From: 66-474 sp051962095
GTDB lineage: Bacteria; Pseudomonadota; Gammaproteobacteria; Xanthomonadales; Rhodanobacteraceae
NCBI GenBank assembly: GCA_051962095.1
Contig: JBQCCP010000022.1
Coordinates: 1 to 48,216 of the forward strand
Length of the DNA: 48,216 bases
Reading direction: 5' to 3'
In this document: positions 47,602-48,216 of the stretch, one piece after another
How the letters are laid out: each line of letters begins with the position of its first letter
How positions within the stretch are numbered: position 1 is the first letter of the stretch
Notes under the pieces: generated by a model
What the model was told of the DNA's origin: nothing
What the model saw: the letters and a program-made list of their open reading frames with translations, nothing else
Database searches by the model: none
Position numbers and translations under genes: made by a program

Positions 47602-48216
47602 GTGAACGCCTGCGCTTCGCCCGAATGCCGTTCCGCCCAGCCGGGCTTCGCGCCAACAACTGCGCCGCTCGCGCAAACCCGACACGAACGTTCCCTGGCG
47701 GTGGGCGTGATCGGCCCCGGTCGCGTGGGTGGCGCATTGCTCCGCCAACTGCGCGCCGCGCAGCCGCGGCTGCAACGCGACATGGGTCTGACCTTGCAGC
47801 TGTGCGGCGTGGCAACCCGGCAACGCATGTGGCTGGACTGCGACGATCCCGAACTCAACGCCCGCGACGGCGCCCAAACCTGGCGCCCCGCCGACCTCGA
47901 AGCCTTCGCGGACCACGTGCATGGAGACGGGCGCGCCACGCTGCTGGTGGATTGCAGCGCCAGCGAGGACGTCGCCTCGCGATATCCCTCCTGGCTGGCG
48001 GCCGGCATCCACGTGGTGACGCCGAACAAGCTTGCAGGCAGCGGCCCGCTGGATCGCTGGCGCACCATCCGCAGCGCGTGCGCAGGTGGCGCGCGTTTCC
48101 GTTACGAAACCACCGTGTGTGCGGGCCTGCCGGTCGTGCAGACGTTGCGCGACCTGCTCGACACCGGCGACGAACTGCTGGGCATCGAAGGCATGTTTTC
48201 CGGCACGCTGGCCTGG
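47602..48216 (+). CDS. Homoserine dehydrogenase, ThrA type without aspartokinase domain (3' truncated by window edge)
   Basis: The enzyme reduces aspartate 4-semialdehyde to homoserine for threonine and methionine synthesis. The 205 residues present start at GTG 47602 (GGAGGT 4 nt upstream) with a 30-residue unrecognised N-terminus, then VGVIGPGRVGGALLRQL (NAD(P) site G38-x-G40-x2-G43), VDCSASEDVASRYPSWL, AGIHVVTPNKLAGSGP and ETTVCAGLPVVQTLRDLL, matching the dehydrogenase half of ThrA. The aspartokinase half that precedes it in Escherichia coli ThrA is absent: the thr leader region ends only a few bases upstream. The gene continues beyond the window; thrB and thrC would be expected next. Confidence 0.9.
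   Translation, partial: MNACASPECRSAQPGFAPTTAPLAQTRHERSLAVGVIGPGRVGGALLRQLRAAQPRLQRDMGLTLQLCGVATRQRMWLDCDDPELNARDGAQTWRPADLEAFADHVHGDGRATLLVDCSASEDVASRYPSWLAAGIHVVTPNKLAGSGPLDRWRTIRSACAGGARFRYETTVCAGLPVVQTLRDLLDTGDELLGIEGMFSGTLAW

Overview
This 48.2 kb window is GC-rich, densely packed chromosomal DNA from a gammaproteobacterium, most likely of the order Lysobacterales (Xanthomonadales) and probably near Rhodanobacter/Dyella. This is inferred from gene content (UbiE/UbiJ/UbiB ubiquinone genes, a ThrA-type homoserine dehydrogenase behind a threonine leader peptide, M1 and M16 secreted peptidases, a TonB-dependent receptor, a GDSL autotransporter) and from several families of imperfect palindromic intergenic repeats. 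There is no rRNA, tRNA, CRISPR array, phage or complete insertion sequence. Both ends cut genes: plsB at the left and a homoserine dehydrogenase at the right.

Layout. 1-5.4 kb: plsB end, a GNAT acetyltransferase with a YdcH-like protein, then ttcA, rdgC and a YgjP-type metalloprotein. 5.5-12.5 kb: a membrane lipoprotein, an alpha/beta hydrolase with a secreted M1 peptidase, two GST-fold proteins, proline iminopeptidase and a DUF4124 protein. 12.5-21.5 kb: ubiE, a secreted M16 peptidase, an SDR, a 31-residue membrane peptide, trmL, a TMEM165/GDT1-family transporter behind a yybP-ykoY (manganese) riboswitch, ubiJ and ubiB. 21.7-30 kb: gpmA, a VNG-repeat lipoprotein, a flavin amine-oxidase-like protein, a PilB/GspE-type ATPase, glyQ and glyS. 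30-41 kb: an exported S9 peptidase, a TonB-dependent receptor, a YbaY-like lipoprotein, a GDSL autotransporter and a TPR-sulfotransferase. 41-48 kb: mnmG, a sigma-54-type promoter with a long structured leader and a 65-residue protein, a Gly/Tyr-rich lipoprotein, pepN and the start of a threonine operon.

Most of the window is housekeeping metabolism, translation and surface functions. The most interesting parts are regulatory. (1) At 43.0-43.6 kb a near-consensus sigma-54 promoter fires at the base of a strongly paired RNA (three-way junction plus several stems) that leads to an unrecognised small protein and a clean terminator. (2) The threonine operon has an apparently leaderless leader peptide and a hairpin that buries the structural gene's Shine-Dalgarno sequence. 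(3) Seven genes have a -10-like hexamer ending 6-7 nt before a start codon that lacks a Shine-Dalgarno sequence, suggesting frequent leaderless mRNAs. (4) Mobile-looking palindromic DNA sits between ubiJ and ubiB (268 bp with 14-bp inverted ends) and inside the ubiB reading frame.
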